Positions 5,749 through 7,270 of a DNA stretch of 7,270 nt are shown here, piece by piece. Below the pieces are notes generated by a model, which searched no databases, was not told where the DNA came from, and was given only the letters and a program-made list of their open reading frames with translations. The translations under genes and the position numbers were made by a program. The number at the start of each line of letters is the position of its first letter. The stretch's first letter is position 1. Source of the DNA: Paucimonas sp. (GTDB lineage Bacteria; Pseudomonadota; Gammaproteobacteria; Burkholderiales; Burkholderiaceae_D). The DNA lies in contig JAQSWC010000088.1 in NCBI GenBank assembly GCA_029266815.1, forward strand, positions 1 through 7,270, given 5' to 3'.

Positions 5749-5782
5749 GGCAGCAAGCAGACCGTGGGGACTGCCTGCTGCC
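5749..5782 (-). terminator. Hairpin between chitinase and pilin genes
   Basis: GGCAGCA-A-GCAG (5749-5760) pairs with CTGC-C-TGCTGCC (5771-5782): 7 + 4 bp around a single A/C mismatch, with a 10-base loop. On the minus strand it is followed by TTCATC, a poor U-tract. It may therefore be a weak terminator or an mRNA processing or stabilising structure that separates pilin from chitinase expression. Confidence 0.5.
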
Positions 5783-5794
5783 GCATGTCGTACA

Positions 5795-6802
5795 TTACTT
5801 GAGCAATTTCCAGCCGGTGCCGGGTTTGGTGCGCAGGGCTTTCACCGCGTCCCAGGTGGCATCGGTGCGCCATTCAGGAGCGCCGAGCTGCAGGTCCCAC
5901 AGCGCGATGCCCGCACCCAGAGCCTGGGCAGCCTTGATATGCGAGACCGTATCGGTTTCTTTTCCAGCCTTGCCCCATTTGCCGAGCCAGGTCGGCTGGC
6001 CGAGCACGATCTGGTCGACACGGTATCCGGCTTTCATGCCGTAAGCGAGCTGCCAGCTGTACTTGAAGATGTGCGAGCCATTTTCGCAGACGGGCTTGCC
6101 GGCCGGGGTGAAGGTGTCTTCGCTGGCCTCGTACAAATCTTGATAGCCCATGCTGTGTAGCGTATCGATCTGGCCTACCCAATCCTTCCACCAGCTCATG
6201 TTGGGCGCGTTGGCGCAAGGGCTGTGGAAGGTGTCGATCGTCAGCAGCTTGCCGCGGGGGCGGATGGCGTCGGACAGTTCCTTGACAAAGGCTGCGTAGG
6301 CGACGCGGTCGCCGTCATGGTCGCCTTCACCTTCGAGATCGAGATCGATGCCGTCGAGCTCATATTTGTCCATTTCAGCGATCAAGGCGTTGACGAATGC
6401 TGAACGATTGTCCTTGAAGCCGCGGCGTGCCAAATCCCAATCCCATTTGCCCAACACCTGCGAATTGTTATACACGGTCAGCAGCACCTTGATATTGCGC
6501 GCGCGTGCCCAGTCGCGGAAACGAATCACGGATTCCGGGGCAACCAGCGTGCCGTTCGCATCCATCGGCGCGAACGTTACGCCTTTTCCGTCCGCAGTCG
6601 GATTCCAGAGCTGTAGGCCCAGGCGCGTCAAGTTTTTGCCGATCTTGCGATTCGAATGGATCGCGAAGGCGGAAGCCTCCAGTCCGTACGGAGGAACCCA
6701 GCCGATGACCTGTGGATTGTTCTTATCGGTTGCGGCGCCTGCCGCGGGCAGCAGTGCTGCACACAGTGCAATCGGAGCAATCAGACGGACGAAGAGACGC
6801 AT
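5795..6802 (-). CDS. Secreted GH18 chitinase-like glycoside hydrolase
   Basis: A 335-residue protein whose signal peptide MRLFVRLIAPIALCAALLPA is followed by AGA|ATDK, with cleavage near 23. The single catalytic barrel carries the GH18 motif DGIDLDLE at 150-157 (Asp150, Asp153, Asp155 and acid Glu157), the MGY motif at 218-220 and the terminal barrel Trp302, so the active site looks complete. GH18 enzymes cleave beta-1,4-N-acetylglucosamine polymers by substrate-assisted catalysis; chitin is likely, but related glycans are possible. Cys196 and Cys239 may form a disulfide. No carbohydrate-binding module is present. I start at the ATG at 6800-6802 because AAAGG lies seven bases before it. The ATG at 6815-6817 would also give a signal peptide, and the frame is open to 6895, but neither has a good ribosome site. 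It is upstream of the pilin gene on the same strand. Confidence 0.9.
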   Translation of the reverse strand: MRLFVRLIAPIALCAALLPAAGAATDKNNPQVIGWVPPYGLEASAFAIHSNRKIGKNLTRLGLQLWNPTADGKGVTFAPMDANGTLVAPESVIRFRDWARARNIKVLLTVYNNSQVLGKWDWDLARRGFKDNRSAFVNALIAEMDKYELDGIDLDLEGEGDHDGDRVAYAAFVKELSDAIRPRGKLLTIDTFHSPCANAPNMSWWKDWVGQIDTLHSMGYQDLYEASEDTFTPAGKPVCENGSHIFKYSWQLAYGMKAGYRVDQIVLGQPTWLGKWGKAGKETDTVSHIKAAQALGAGIALWDLQLGAPEWRTDATWDAVKALRTKPGTGWKLLK

Positions 6803-6809
6803 GAGAGAA

Positions 6810-6823
6810 CCTTTCATGAAAGG
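6810..6823. repeat. 14-bp perfect palindrome over the chitinase ribosome site
   Basis: CCTTTCATGAAAGG is a perfect palindrome. On the minus strand its right half supplies the AAAGG ribosome site of the chitinase start at 6802, and its centre holds the alternative ATG at 6817. It could be an operator or affect translation start choice. Confidence 0.5.
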
Positions 6824-6900
6824 AGTGTGGCCGGAGATATCCTTTCCCTTGACTTGGCGCATGGAAAACATACCTCGCTTTTTACCGAATGACATCTAGA

Positions 6901-6906
6901 ATTAAA
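6901..6906 (-). promoter_or_regulatory. Possible -10 box for the chitinase gene
   Basis: TTTAAT on the minus strand matches TATAAT at 5 of 6 positions and lies about 100 bases before the ATG. No convincing -35 is found at 16-18 bases upstream, so this is a weak call. Confidence 0.25.
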
Positions 6907-6975
6907 GCAACGTAGATCGTAGGGCAAACCCACGCTGGTTGTCGATGCTGCATTGCGAAATACAGGTGGAACGTT

Positions 6976-6993
6976 GTAAGCCGATCTGCTTAC
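6976..6993. promoter_or_regulatory. Inverted repeat upstream of the lipoprotein gene
   Basis: GTAAGC (6976-6981) and GCTTAC (6988-6993) are perfect complements around a six-base spacer. The right arm overlaps TACTAT (6991-6996), a possible -10 box, and the ATG follows at 7015. The layout fits an operator or a short leader hairpin; no known regulator motif is recognised. Confidence 0.35.
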
Positions 6994-7014
6994 TATTGAT
7001 GATGGATTTTTAAC

Positions 7015-7270
7015 ATGCGAAAGCCGTTATTAACCCTGTTGTTTCTGATATGCACGCTTGGAGCGAGCGGATGTGCAGTCAATGAGCAAAAGCTCAGGGA
7101 GCAGTTCAGTTTCGACGGACGCGGCGACAACATCGAGTCTCTAACCATCACTGCCGGTGATGATGCCAAGCGTTCCATCGACATGATTCCGGATGACGAC
7201 GCCCTGGAAAAGCTGGCTGCTGTAACGGCTGATGGGCGCACAATCTTTTATGCGGCCCTGACTGATGGAG
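7015..7270 (+). CDS. Lipoprotein of unknown function (3' end beyond the window)
   Basis: An open frame from ATG 7015 to the end of the window gives 85 residues and no stop. MRKPLLTLLFLICTLGASGC is a lipoprotein signal: Arg-Lys start, hydrophobic core and a lipobox ASGC with Cys20 as the lipidated residue. The Ala at -3 is less usual than Leu but accepted. The mature part is acidic (GDD, IPDDDALEKL) with alternating short helices and strands, and I do not recognise a family. Asn at +4 and Val at +3 give no clear inner-membrane retention signal, so the outer membrane is the likely site. The ribosome site is weak (ATGGA about nine bases upstream). The gene is divergent from the chitinase and shares its 212-base control region. 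The reverse strand is also open over part of this stretch, but without a signal peptide or ribosome site. Confidence 0.75.
   Translation, partial: MRKPLLTLLFLICTLGASGCAVNEQKLREQFSFDGRGDNIESLTITAGDDAKRSIDMIPDDDALEKLAAVTADGRTIFYAALTDG

Noticed and set aside
5411..6160. 249-codon open frame on the + strand opposite the pilin and chitinase genes
   Set aside because: It lies antisense to two well-supported genes, has no ribosome site or recognisable domain, and its composition is that of a GC-rich shadow frame.
6993..7241. 82-codon minus-strand open frame at the right edge
   Set aside because: It is Ser/Arg-rich, antisense to a lipoprotein frame with a clear signal and lipobox, and has no ribosome site.
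1..7270. Search for CRISPR arrays, tRNA genes, insertion-sequence ends, toxin-antitoxin or defence genes
   Set aside because: No regularly spaced repeats, cloverleaf sequences, transposase motifs or defence-type domains were seen on either strand.

Overview
The window looks like an ordinary chromosomal segment from a betaproteobacterium. The protein style (type IV pilin, DUF1993 protein, small YkvA-like protein, GC-rich third codon positions with moderately GC-rich intergenic DNA) suggests something near Oxalobacteraceae/Burkholderiales. That placement is an inference from memory of these families, not a computed result. I see no tRNA or rRNA, insertion sequence, phage gene, CRISPR array or attachment site.

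Layout from left to right. A secreted or lipid-anchored protein of unknown function (6-773, +) faces a two-gene minus-strand operon: a secreted unknown (1676-2200) followed by a prohibitin/SPFH membrane protein (862-1653). A hairpin usable in both directions closes both units near 787-802. A divergent control region (2201-2371) carries a good minus-strand -10 and a triple CATGCA repeat. It leads on the + strand to a flavin-binding-fold general stress protein (2372-2872). That gene overlaps tail to tail, by 8 bp, with an epoxide-hydrolase-like alpha/beta hydrolase (2865-3758, -), which follows a small DUF1232/YkvA membrane protein (3799-4089, -). The YkvA leader contains a strong hairpin with a T-tract.

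The middle holds a 59-residue, highly charged, probably disordered protein (4271-4450, +). It has its own Shine-Dalgarno and a textbook terminator, so it is probably an independent small gene. It converges on a DUF1993 gene (4611-5117, -). The right part carries a solitary type IV pilin-like gene (5204-5719, -) directly downstream of a secreted GH18 chitinase-like enzyme with an intact catalytic motif (5795-6802, -). A divergent lipoprotein gene (7015 onward, +) runs off the end of the window.

Most genes appear to be single units or pairs, so the window does not read as one pathway. The themes are the cell envelope (SPFH protein, YkvA, lipoproteins, pilin, secreted chitinase) and stress or housekeeping functions. 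I did not find a clear new multi-gene system. The best leads are the 59-residue gene, the chitinase-pilin pair, the leader hairpin before the YkvA gene, and palindromes overlapping translation or transcription start regions.
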